Of a stretch of 50,758 nucleotides of DNA, positions 25,798 to 34,466 are shown piece by piece. The stretch's first letter is position 1; every line of letters begins with the position of its first letter. The translations under genes and the position numbers were made by a program. Source of the stretch: a bacterium (GTDB lineage: Bacteria > Bdellovibrionota_C > UBA2361 > OMII01); assembly GCA_017853605.1 (NCBI GenBank), contig JAFMJG010000003.1, positions 1 through 50,758 of the forward strand, in the 5' to 3' direction. The notes under the pieces were generated by a model. The model ran no database searches. It was given only the letters and a program-made list of their open reading frames with translations, and was not told where the DNA came from.

Positions 25798-28140
25798 TCA
25801 AATCCTCTTTAGGCCGGCTATCTCCACCAGCTTGCTCGAGTGCACTCGCATGGCGGCGCCCGTTGGGCATGCCCGCACGCACGCCGGGCCGCCTGGCAAG
25901 CTGGCGCACATGTCGCACTTTGCCGCTTTTGCTGGCCCCTTCTCCTTCTTCGCCAGGCCCAAAAGTGCCCGGAGCGAGAAGCCGTCACTGGCCTTGTCGT
26001 ACACGATCTTGATTACGCCGTAGGGGCAGTTAGTGACGCAGTTCCCGCAGCCGATGCACGAGTCGCGGATGATCACCTCGCCACTTGGAGTGCGGGTGAG
26101 CGCATCCGGAGGGCAGTCGGTCATGCACAGGGGATTCTCGCAGTGGCGGCACGAGATCGGAACCTGAATCGAGGCGAAGCTCTTGCCCCCCTTCCGATCG
26201 AGGCGAGAGTACCCGTTGTGGGTCGCGGCGCACGCAGCCTCGCAGTTGTCGCACGAGACGCAGAGGTCTGAGTTGATGAGAAGCACGTTCTCGGCATCCG
26301 AGAGCCCCTGCTGCATCATGAAGTCGAGGAGCGAGCCTGCTTCCTCGCTCCAGTCCGCCATCGCATTCTGCACCCGACGGCGGTCCACCTCGCGATGGAT
26401 GGATGCGCGCGTGTCCGGGAACTCCCGCAGCAGCTGGATCACGTCGTCCTTTTTTAGGGCGATCAGGTCGCATGCAACAGCAGCCGTGCATGTTGCCGAC
26501 CTCGGGGTGGGCTCCTCACTGACTACGGCCATCTCGCCGATGTAGCTGCCGGCCGGGACATAGGTGCGCGCGATGTCCTTGCCGGACGGCGCGAGCCGCG
26601 ACACCTTGACTGAGCCCTTGCGGATAACGTACGCCGCATCTCCGAGATCCCCCTCCCTGAAGATGACCTCCCCCTTCTTGAAGCTCTTCATCTCGGCACG
26701 CTTCACGAGCGCCTGGAGGAATGGCTCTGGCGTGTCCGGGAACACGGCGGTCTGGAGGGCGCGAAACATGAAGAGCTCATCGAGGGCGCGCTTGACCGAT
26801 CCAACTGAGGCGATCAGCTTGAGGACCTGCTTGCGGGGCGTCTCAAGCAGGAGCGTTCCGGGCGCAGCCACGCGAACCGTTGCCACACGGCGCCTTCCAG
26901 AGAGGAGGCCCATCTCGCCGAAGAACTGCCCCTGCCCGAGCTTGATTGTGCGCCCTAGCCCTATCTCTATCTCGACCGCGCCTGACACAACGCTGAAGAA
27001 CGTGTCGGTGTAGTCGTTCCTCTCAAAGACAACTGCCCCAGGCTCCTTAAGGTGCAGCGTCGAGTCGATCAGCATTTCACGAAGCTGGGGCGCGCTGAGA
27101 TCCTTAAAGAGCGGAAGGTTTGCCGATATTTTCGGGAAGTTTTCGGCAAACCCTCCTGGCAGGCCCACGAACCGCTCCTCAAGAAGCGGCTGGTCGGCAG
27201 GCTGCACCGGCTCGCCGCGAATGTGCTCGATAACCTCGTAGCCCTGGTTCATGGCCTGCTTAATAAGCGGATAGCCGATCAAGGCGCCGAGCACATAGAG
27301 GCCTGGAACGCTCGACTCGTACCGGTGGCTCACGGACGGCACAGCATTGGGATCAGGGCTTGGGAAGGTGATGCCCGCTGTCTCAAGAAACTTGCGCGGC
27401 AGGACGCAGCCGAGGCGGGCGATGATGTGGTCACACGGCACCGTGACCTCGCCATCGGGGGTGTTGATATGGGCGGACTGGGGCTCGATTCGCGCCACCG
27501 TCGCGCCATAGAAGCACCGTATCTTGCCGCCCTCAATTGCCCCCAGGATCAGCTTCGAGTTGGCGTCCTTCGCGCGCGCAAACTCAGTTCCGCGGTTCAC
27601 GAGCGAGACCGTGTTTTTTTCGGCGAGCGCCAGCGCGTTCTCAATAGCGGCGTCTCCGGCGCCAACCACGATGATGTGCTTGCCGCTGAAGGCGCCCGGA
27701 TCTGAGAGCGTGTACGCCACGTTGCCCTGCTCCTCGCCTGGCACCCCGAGCTTGCGCGGGGCACCCTGCACGCCAATCGCCAGAATGACGTGCTTGGCAG
27801 TGCAGGTTCCCCCCTGGTACCCGACCTCAAACGTTTCGCCCTTTTTCTCAATCCGAAGAACCTCTGCCCTCCTGAGGTTGGCCTTCAGCCTTCCCAAGTC
27901 CTCCTGGTACTCCTGCAGGATCTTTTCCCGGCTCCCAGCCTCAAAGCGGCAGTGGGCCCGGAGGGGAAGCCGCCCAGGCTCCGCCATGACATGCTTGCGC
28001 AGCTGGTAGTCATAAATCGTGTTGGCGATCTCGCCCTTCTCGAAAAGGACGTGGGGGAGGCCGTGGTGCGCTGCGCTTGCGGCGGCAGCGAGCCCGGCTG
28101 GGCCGGCTCCGATAATCGCAATCTCAAAATGCTCGGACAT
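25798..28140 (-). CDS. Flavoprotein - two cNMP-binding domains - four-cluster ferredoxin fusion
   Basis: This 780-residue protein has no signal or TM segment, hence is cytoplasmic. Residues 1-315 are a two-Rossmann flavoprotein resembling YpdA/thioredoxin reductase-like enzymes (GAGPAG at 11-16, VGAGDAA at 159-165) without the CxxC disulfide of thioredoxin reductase. Two cyclic-nucleotide-binding domains follow, at about 345-460 (FGEMGLLSGRRRVATV) and 465-590 (YIGEMAVVSEEPTPRSAT). Residues 620-765 carry four cysteine clusters of DmsB/HybA type: CVSCDNCEAAC, CRHCENPLCMTDC, CIGCGNCVTNC and CDMC...CVRAC. It may link NAD(P)H, or another donor or acceptor, to the membrane b subunit. The start at 28140 fits the flavoprotein fold; 28173 is also open. 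First gene of the operon. Confidence 0.92.
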   Translation of the reverse strand: MSEHFEIAIIGAGPAGLAAAASAAHHGLPHVLFEKGEIANTIYDYQLRKHVMAEPGRLPLRAHCRFEAGSREKILQEYQEDLGRLKANLRRAEVLRIEKKGETFEVGYQGGTCTAKHVILAIGVQGAPRKLGVPGEEQGNVAYTLSDPGAFSGKHIIVVGAGDAAIENALALAEKNTVSLVNRGTEFARAKDANSKLILGAIEGGKIRCFYGATVARIEPQSAHINTPDGEVTVPCDHIIARLGCVLPRKFLETAGITFPSPDPNAVPSVSHRYESSVPGLYVLGALIGYPLIKQAMNQGYEVIEHIRGEPVQPADQPLLEERFVGLPGGFAENFPKISANLPLFKDLSAPQLREMLIDSTLHLKEPGAVVFERNDYTDTFFSVVSGAVEIEIGLGRTIKLGQGQFFGEMGLLSGRRRVATVRVAAPGTLLLETPRKQVLKLIASVGSVKRALDELFMFRALQTAVFPDTPEPFLQALVKRAEMKSFKKGEVIFREGDLGDAAYVIRKGSVKVSRLAPSGKDIARTYVPAGSYIGEMAVVSEEPTPRSATCTAAVACDLIALKKDDVIQLLREFPDTRASIHREVDRRRVQNAMADWSEEAGSLLDFMMQQGLSDAENVLLINSDLCVSCDNCEAACAATHNGYSRLDRKGGKSFASIQVPISCRHCENPLCMTDCPPDALTRTPSGEVIIRDSCIGCGNCVTNCPYGVIKIVYDKASDGFSLRALLGLAKKEKGPAKAAKCDMCASLPGGPACVRACPTGAAMRVHSSKLVEIAGLKRI

Positions 28141-28203
28141 GCAGCCTGCCAGCCCCCAGCCGGAATTCTCCATCGGCCGTAATCAGCCGCCAGGAGAGGC
28201 ACA

Positions 28204-28233
28204 AATATACGTGTGACCGATGATGCGAGGCAA
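28204..28233 (-). promoter_or_regulatory. Candidate promoter of the electron-transfer operon
   Basis: On the minus strand TTGCCT (28233-28228) and TATATT (28209-28204) are 18 nt apart, about 60 nt before the first gene of the operon. The -10 matches five of six consensus positions. It is a by-eye sigma70-type match in a 230-nt divergent intergenic region. Confidence 0.45.
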
Positions 28234-28326
28234 TTCAATACGCGAGCTGCAGCATCAATTTGGCGGGCGCCAGACTGCGCAGCGCGCAGCTCCGCAGGCA
28301 CTGGCGGGGGGCTGCGTGAATGATCC

Positions 28327-28355
28327 TTGAAAAGCGCACCCGTTTCAGGGATACC
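28327..28355 (+). promoter_or_regulatory. Candidate promoter of the divergent cytochrome gene
   Basis: TTGAAA (28327-28332) and GATACC (28350-28355) stand 17 nt apart, roughly 50 nt before the inferred start at 28407. The -35 is good and the -10 weak. Confidence 0.35.
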
Positions 28356-28406
28356 TCCGGAAGCCGTTACCGCGCTTGAACACAAGGGTGAAGAGAGGGG
28401 GCTTTT

Positions 28407-29684
28407 ATAGAACGCTTTTTTATCCGACTGATCGCCGTCGTTGCCTGCGTCTTTCCCGCCGCTGCTGAGGGATCGCCCGACACGTACGTGGGCACAGGCT
28501 CCTGCTCGTCATCTACCTGCCACGGCAGCGTGCGCGCCCTGCGGGGATCAAACGTCCTGCAAAACGAGTACTACACCTGGCTGAAGCACGACAAGCACTC
28601 AGGGGCCTTCACGGTGCTCCTCAAGCCTGACGCCCGCCGAATGGCATCGCTGCTTAACCTCGGGGATCCTTCACGCGAGCCCCTCTGTTTACAGTGCCAC
28701 GCCACCTACGTTCCAGACGCCGAGCTGCGCGGCGAGAAGTTTGACATTGAGGACGGGGTCTCGTGCGAGTCGTGCCATGGGGCTGCGGGGCGGTGGCTTG
28801 AGTCGCACGCCGTTGCTGGCGCCACGCATGCGGAGAATCGTGCCCGGGGCCTAACTGACACGGTGTCGCTGACAAGCCGCGCGGCGCTTTGCCTGTCGTG
28901 CCACTACGGGGACGGCGACAAGCGGGTAACGCACGACCTCTACGGAGCCGGACACCCTCGCCTCAGCTTTGAGCTCGACACCTTTGGCGTCATGGAGCCC
29001 AAGCACTGGGTCATAGATGACGATTACCTCAAGCGAAAGGGCCCGTACGTCCCCGTGGCCGCATGGATCATCGGCCAGCAGGCGCTGGCGGAGGGGATCG
29101 TTCGCACCCTCAGCTCGCCTGAGCTTTCGCGCAACGGCATGTTCCCGGAGCTCTCGGTTTTTGACTGCTACTCGTGCCACCACAGCCTCTCTGAGGAGCA
29201 GTGGAAGCGCCGCACCTACGGCGGAAAGCCCGGCCGGCTCGCAGTCAACATAGCTCCGCTCCTCATGATCAGGGAGGCGCTCGTGGCGCTGAACCAGCCG
29301 GATGCGCCGGAGTTTGCAGCCCTCGTATCGACGCTTCATGACTCATACCAGTCTGACGGGGCCCCTCAGGCGCTCGCGCGACTGCAGGCCCTCCTGGCGG
29401 GCAGCGTGGGCGATTTCGCTAGGCGCATGCCGGGAGATGAGGCAGCGTCCCTAGCGATCATGCGGCAGTTGGCTTCCTTCGGCGCACAGGCAGAAGCGCT
29501 AAAGTACGAAGCTGCAGAGCAGATCGGAATGGGCATCCAGGCTGCGATGGCCACCTCGCCCCGCCTTTCAGCGAAGTTTAAGGCTCCGCTAGACAGGCTC
29601 TTTGTCACGCTTGAGAGCGCGCGGAGCTTCAGCCCCGCGAAATTTAAGGAGGCCGCGTCACAGCTCGCCCTTAAGCTTTCCTGA
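28407..29684 (+). CDS. Pentahaem cytochrome c, c554-like, apparent ATA start
   Basis: The open frame has no ATG, GTG or TTG before GTG 28488, yet the codons upstream spell a convincing signal peptide (IERFFIRLIAVVACVFPAAA) with GAGAGGGGG just before ATA 28407 and an in-frame stop at 28389. Starting at GTG 28488 would give a haem protein with no export signal, which cannot mature. From ATA it is about 425 residues. Haem sites are one CX4CH (CSSSTCH), CLQCH, CESCH, CLSCH and CYSCH. The first 250 residues resemble cytochrome c554-type proteins; the last 150 are helical and haem-free. It diverges from the electron-transfer operon and could be a soluble periplasmic carrier for it. Confidence 0.85.
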   Translation: MERFFIRLIAVVACVFPAAAEGSPDTYVGTGSCSSSTCHGSVRALRGSNVLQNEYYTWLKHDKHSGAFTVLLKPDARRMASLLNLGDPSREPLCLQCHATYVPDAELRGEKFDIEDGVSCESCHGAAGRWLESHAVAGATHAENRARGLTDTVSLTSRAALCLSCHYGDGDKRVTHDLYGAGHPRLSFELDTFGVMEPKHWVIDDDYLKRKGPYVPVAAWIIGQQALAEGIVRTLSSPELSRNGMFPELSVFDCYSCHHSLSEEQWKRRTYGGKPGRLAVNIAPLLMIREALVALNQPDAPEFAALVSTLHDSYQSDGAPQALARLQALLAGSVGDFARRMPGDEAASLAIMRQLASFGAQAEALKYEAAEQIGMGIQAAMATSPRLSAKFKAPLDRLFVTLESARSFSPAKFKEAASQLALKLS

Positions 29685-29689
29685 TCATC

Positions 29690-31006
29690 CTACAGCTGCT
29701 CCGGGGCCAGGGCCCTGTCGGGCAGCGGGGTGAGGCACCCAACCCAGCCCCAAAAGATGCGGAAGCTTGGGCTCGTCTCAGGCGTGAAGTCAAAGTAGGA
29801 GAGGCTAGAGCCGCTCACAAGGATTCTCCCGTCCTCGAGCGCCTGCGCGCTCGAAAGCTGGTCTGACACTGCCAATACCTCGCCAGCGTGCCAACCTATC
29901 CCCTCAACGCGGCGAAGGACGTGGAGCGAATGTCCGGCCTGAACGAGGATCTGCCTGCCCATGAGCGGCTGAAGGCCTCCGATGCTGCGCCCCGCGCCGA
30001 TGCCGGCGGTAGAGCTGATGCCCCACGACCCATCCTCGCTGCGCTGCCAAAACACGATCGTTCCTGAGTTGTCAGGGGCCGCTATCGCTATCGTTCCATC
30101 CGGCAGGACAGAACAGGCGCTGCCAGGCTGCCACACCGGAGTGACACTCTCTGGCACCGTGGTGCGCCCGTCGAGGCGCCAAACCTCCAGGCCCCGCGCC
30201 GCACACGCCGTCAGCACCCGCCCCCTTCCTGCATAGCGCACGAGCTCTATGCCAGTCAGGCCGATCAGCGGCTCTGCCTGAAAGCCCCCCTCAGCGCGGG
30301 GGACCATGCGGAAGATCTCCCGCTCTCCCCCTCCCGCTAAGACGGACCCATCGATGGCAACATCAAACGTGACTATGCCCAGCTCGTCCGTGATTGTGAC
30401 TGGGGCCGCACCGTCGGCGGCGCGCCCCCTGGTCAGCACCAGCCTTGCGATCTGGGCCAGCGGCGTCGGGCTCGTTGTGGGCGCCCCAAGCTCAGGAACT
30501 ACGGAGCCTCCCGCAGGGTAGCGCACAATCCTTCCCATATCGCCGGTTCCAAGCGCGCCACTTCGGGCGCGCTCACTGATAACCTCACGTGACCATGAAC
30601 CGTCAGCTTGCTCTGTGGCAGCCTCAACACACCCACGATTGTTCCAGATTATGACCCCAGGAGACTCATGGCTCGCGAACATCCCAATGCTGCTGCCCCA
30701 CCGCCACGCTGGCGCCGCCGCGGAATCGATGCTACCCCCGAAGAAAAGCTGCTTCATCGAGTATTCCTGCCCATGGCGAATCGGGGCTCCTTGGCTGCAG
30801 AGGAATCGCTCTTCGCCCGCAATCGCCTCCAGCTCCTCCGTGAGCCCCTTGCAGAGCCTGGCGATCTCGGCCGCTGGCTGCTGCTCAAGCTTTGCAGAGA
30901 TCTCCCGCCTGACCTGCTCAACTGCCCCGCCGCACCACAAGGCAGACAGAGCTCCAGCTTCCTGTGTAGCGTCCTGTTGCGGAGCTCCGCTTGGCCCCAT
31001 ATACAT
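29690..31006 (-). CDS. Hypothetical beta-propeller-like protein
   Basis: I do not recognise this 438-residue protein. From about residue 110 it is strand-rich with repeated 'G..I.W....DGSW' and 'V...DGTIAIAAPDNSGTIVFWQRSEDGSW' style blades, so a WD40- or PQQ-like propeller is likely. The first 100 residues are helical and contain three cysteines. No clear signal peptide is seen from this start, so its location is open. Its stop is only 5 nt from the stop of the convergent cytochrome gene. The function is unknown. Confidence 0.65.
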   Translation of the reverse strand: MYMGPSGAPQQDATQEAGALSALWCGGAVEQVRREISAKLEQQPAAEIARLCKGLTEELEAIAGEERFLCSQGAPIRHGQEYSMKQLFFGGSIDSAAAPAWRWGSSIGMFASHESPGVIIWNNRGCVEAATEQADGSWSREVISERARSGALGTGDMGRIVRYPAGGSVVPELGAPTTSPTPLAQIARLVLTRGRAADGAAPVTITDELGIVTFDVAIDGSVLAGGGEREIFRMVPRAEGGFQAEPLIGLTGIELVRYAGRGRVLTACAARGLEVWRLDGRTTVPESVTPVWQPGSACSVLPDGTIAIAAPDNSGTIVFWQRSEDGSWGISSTAGIGAGRSIGGLQPLMGRQILVQAGHSLHVLRRVEGIGWHAGEVLAVSDQLSSAQALEDGRILVSGSSLSYFDFTPETSPSFRIFWGWVGCLTPLPDRALAPEQL

Positions 31007-31211
31007 ACCTCGCGCGGGAGCCGCTTATGCGGCTCCGTTTAGGCAACCCTGCGAGAGGATACCCCAGGTGGCGGGCGCTCTTAAACTCCCCGAGCGCCTC
31101 CTGAACCCCCATCCACCTTTGACCTCTGAATAGCACCCCACACCCCTGTGCCGATTGCCCCCATCCGGCTGCTTGCCGGGGATAGGGGCTGCCAACCCTA
31201 GGGCTGCAGCG

Positions 31212-34160
31212 CTAGTTAAGGAGCGCTAGCTTGCGCTGCTCATCAGCAGAGAACGCTACCCCGGCAACGCGCGCCAGCATCTGGGCTTGGCTTAGGTCCC
31301 TGAGCGGCAGCCTGTCTGACTGAATGCGCAGGAACTCCTCGCGTGCCTCCGGAAAAAAGCCGCTGGCCGCCAGGGTCATTACAAGCCGCCCGCGGCAGTC
31401 TGCGCTCTCAGCGCGCATATCCCTAAAACACGGCGCCGCATACGCCCTAATCCTCGCAGCATCGAGCGCCAACAGGGGCGCCCCGTACTCAGCGATCCAG
31501 TCAAGCCCCAGCGAAGCTTCCTCAACTCCCACAGCCGGCACAACCGCCTGGCTCGAGCCCGGGGCGAGCGAGAGGAAGAGGTCCTTAACCGGCTGCGTCA
31601 CCGTCTTGTTCGGGGGGATCTCTCCCCGAACTACCATCGCCACGAGCGCCTGCCGGCAGAGCTGCGTCTGCTGGCTCCACGAGCTGTCAGCGCTCGTGTT
31701 GCCGGCTGAGCAGTGAAGCAGCGCCAATGACCGCAGCTTGTCCGCCTCCGCCTCACTGCCGTACGCAATGCCCATGAGGGTCCTGGGAAACGCGCGCCGT
31801 GAGTAACCACGGTGCTCTGGAAGCATCGAGAACCGTGCCGCATCCACAGAGGCCTCCGAAAAGAAGTCTCGCCCAGCCCGGTATGAGAGCGTTGGGTGCC
31901 CCAGCGTTTGGAGCGGCGCGCCGCCTAGCCCCTCCCAAGGCATCGGGACTTCGCGCGCCAGGAGGTCTTTTGGCGCGCTCACGCCGACATCTGAGAGATC
32001 GTCGCGGATTGCATCACGCCCGAACCTCTCTCTCATGCGCTTGAGCGACTGCGCATCGAGGGGCTCCTTAGAGCCGATGAGCACAACATCGCTGTCGCGC
32101 TCAAACAGGTGCACGTTCGGGAAGGAGGCATGGAACGTTTTCAGGACGAGGGCCATAGTGTCCTGCGAAATCGAGTACGTGTGAAACCACTGGGCGTAGA
32201 TCCCTCCGGGAGCAAGCTTGTCCCGGGCGATGTCGAAGAACTCCTTCGAGTAGAGCCGCTCCACTCCGCCAACCCACGGGTTGCTCGGCTCAGAGGCGAT
32301 GATCGCGTAGCCGTCCCGGCTCTCCAGAAGAAACCGGTACGCGTCCCCAAGGTGCCAGGAGATCTTTGGGCTCCGGGATGCGCCGGAGTTCTCGCCATCA
32401 AAGAGGGGCGAGAAGCGCCGCACCGCCGGCGATATCTCCAGTATGTCGATGCGGTCAACCTCATCGTACTTGGCAAGGGATCCCACCGTGATGCCAGTTC
32501 CAAAGCCAACAACCGCAGCGCGCCTGCTCGACGAGGACTGCAGGAGCCCAGGAAGGTGCGCCATCAGCTTCGTGGTAATCCTGTCGCCCGAGCGGGTGCT
32601 GCCGTCTGACTTTCCGTTCACGAGTATCGAGCGCGACCCGTCGCTAGACTCCATCACGGCAACTGTTGTGTTGGGGTCGTCCTTATACGCGAGGATGTCT
32701 TGGGAGCCCATAAATGTGCCGTAGAAGGCGGCGAATCCGCTGTAGCTCTCATCGAGCGCCTTGGTCAGGCGGAAGGTGCCTCGGGCAAATGCGTACTCGG
32801 GCCACGGCATGGCGACCAGAGGGAAGAAGGCTGCTGCCACAGCGCTGGCCCGCATCGCTGAGAACCCCCTCCCGGGCTCCCGCCAAGCGATGGCGAGGAG
32901 CACAAGCCCTGCAGCAACAACACAGCCCAGCAGCACCTCTGCAAGGTTGAGCACGTAGAGCGAGAGGTAGCCGCCAAGGATCGCGCCGACAACGCAGCCA
33001 GCGGTGTTTGCGCCGTACACGAGCCCAACGCGGCGCCCCAGCGACTCCCGGCGATCCCTGCTCTCGCGAAAGAGGATCGGAAGCATGGCGCCAATGCACC
33101 CCACAGGCAGCAGTATTAGCAAGCATAGGGCGACAAAAGCCGCCGCGTTGTACAGCCAGAAGCTGGGGCCAACCGAGGTGAAGAGCGTGCGCAGCATGTG
33201 GCTTCCGTAAGGAAGAAAGGGGGCGGCGAGGTAGATGCCGATGAGGCCTGCCACGATCCCCGCCTGGTTGGCAGCGAGCGAGACCCGCCCGCCGGAGCGC
33301 TCAGCGATTACCCACGCCCCTAGGGCCAGCACGAGGATAAAGGCGCTCAGCACCATCGCAAAGGTGTACACCGACGCACCGAGGGCGAGCGCCGTAATCC
33401 GCAACAGGACCGTCTGCAGCGTGATGGAGATGAAGCCGCCAGCGCACGCAAACCCGGCAAGCGCGGCGATGCGCTGCCTAGAAAGGGGCTCGCCCGAGCC
33501 ATCGGCGCCCTCCGCCCCAGGCTGAGCCCTCCCCTCCGACCCGAGGAAGGAGCCGAGCGCGCCGAAGCACGCCCCCGCCCCAAGGTTCAGGGCGCCCATC
33601 ACGAGCATTGTGCGCTCAAGGCCGAGGGAAGGAATAAGCACAAACCCGCCAAAGAGCGCCCCGAGAAAGGCGCCAAGCGTGTTGACGATGTATATTTTGG
33701 CGTGAAACGGGGCTGCATCCTCAACGCCAAGCGAGAGCCCGTGAGTCAGGAGCGGAAGCGAGGCGCCCATCATGACCGTAGGGGCGCCGATGAGCAGAAC
33801 CGCAATGACGATGTCAGCGAAGAGCGAGCCCTCGAAGGAATGGTGCTCAAAGTGAAGCCGCCACAACACGCGCTCAAGGAGCGGAAAAAGAAGGGCCCAG
33901 GCGCCGATCAGGCCCTCAAGGAGAGCGCACCCCATCACAGACTGGCGCGGTGATCGTCCTGCTGAGCAGCGGCCGAAGAGGGCGTAGCCCGCAGCAAGCC
34001 CTCCGAGAAACGTTGCGACTATCAGCGCTGCAGAGCGCGCTTGGCTGCCGAGCAGATTCGCTAGGTAGTATTGCCAAGTCACCTCGTACACGAGCGCTGT
34101 GAAGCCCGTGATCACCGTTAGGGCCAACGCCGAAACCCGCACTGCCGAGATAGCCTTCAT
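31212..34160 (-). CDS. Multi-TM protein fused to a spermidine-synthase-like domain
   Basis: This 982-residue protein starts at ATG 34160, 8 nt after AAGGAG. About 12-14 TM helices fill residues 1-460, resembling the membrane part of SpeE-fusion proteins. The soluble domain at about 490-700 has the methyltransferase-like fold of spermidine synthase (VVGFGTGITVGSL, ILEISPAV, GDAYRFLL). The acidic catalytic pair expected for aminopropyl transfer is replaced by ASEPSNPWVGG, as in many fusion members, so true spermidine synthesis is doubtful. A further C-terminal 280 residues are helical, with several Cys (for example CRQAL, CFRDM), and are unassigned. It may act on a membrane-linked substrate; the role is unknown. 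Confidence 0.82.
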   Translation of the reverse strand: MKAISAVRVSALALTVITGFTALVYEVTWQYYLANLLGSQARSAALIVATFLGGLAAGYALFGRCSAGRSPRQSVMGCALLEGLIGAWALLFPLLERVLWRLHFEHHSFEGSLFADIVIAVLLIGAPTVMMGASLPLLTHGLSLGVEDAAPFHAKIYIVNTLGAFLGALFGGFVLIPSLGLERTMLVMGALNLGAGACFGALGSFLGSEGRAQPGAEGADGSGEPLSRQRIAALAGFACAGGFISITLQTVLLRITALALGASVYTFAMVLSAFILVLALGAWVIAERSGGRVSLAANQAGIVAGLIGIYLAAPFLPYGSHMLRTLFTSVGPSFWLYNAAAFVALCLLILLPVGCIGAMLPILFRESRDRRESLGRRVGLVYGANTAGCVVGAILGGYLSLYVLNLAEVLLGCVVAAGLVLLAIAWREPGRGFSAMRASAVAAAFFPLVAMPWPEYAFARGTFRLTKALDESYSGFAAFYGTFMGSQDILAYKDDPNTTVAVMESSDGSRSILVNGKSDGSTRSGDRITTKLMAHLPGLLQSSSSRRAAVVGFGTGITVGSLAKYDEVDRIDILEISPAVRRFSPLFDGENSGASRSPKISWHLGDAYRFLLESRDGYAIIASEPSNPWVGGVERLYSKEFFDIARDKLAPGGIYAQWFHTYSISQDTMALVLKTFHASFPNVHLFERDSDVVLIGSKEPLDAQSLKRMRERFGRDAIRDDLSDVGVSAPKDLLAREVPMPWEGLGGAPLQTLGHPTLSYRAGRDFFSEASVDAARFSMLPEHRGYSRRAFPRTLMGIAYGSEAEADKLRSLALLHCSAGNTSADSSWSQQTQLCRQALVAMVVRGEIPPNKTVTQPVKDLFLSLAPGSSQAVVPAVGVEEASLGLDWIAEYGAPLLALDAARIRAYAAPCFRDMRAESADCRGRLVMTLAASGFFPEAREEFLRIQSDRLPLRDLSQAQMLARVAGVAFSADEQRKLALLN

Positions 34161-34466
34161 GATGTGCGCTCCTTGCCCTCGGGCCTGCTCCACTAATGCC
34201 CTGTTCGCCTAGCCCTCTCGAGGCAGCTTCCCCTAAGTACCCTGAAAACCACGCTCTCGGAAGCTCCGTACCCGACCGTGTTTACCCCCTTTACCTCTCT
34301 CGATAGAATGCCGAAATACCATGAGTACTGGGGCCGCTTTAGCGGCTGCCAGGCAGGTCGGGAGATGGGGTGATGGCGCTCGCTACGTTGTTGCGGTGCG
34401 GAGCCATACAAATAGGCGACGCTGCGCCGCAAGCGCCATCGGGTGCCTGTTGTTCGGGAGAGAATC
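34161..34466. other. Intergenic region between divergent genes, one small hairpin
   Basis: About 300 nt separate the fused membrane protein from the STAS-like gene. The only structure noticed is GCCGC (34333-34337), loop TTTA, GCGGC (34342-34346). GGGAGAG lies just upstream of ATG 34467. No convincing promoter or small gene was recognised. Confidence 0.4.

Noticed and set aside
31212-34160. True spermidine synthase annotation
   Set aside because: The catalytic acidic residues are replaced by SEPSNPW, so only the fold name is justified.
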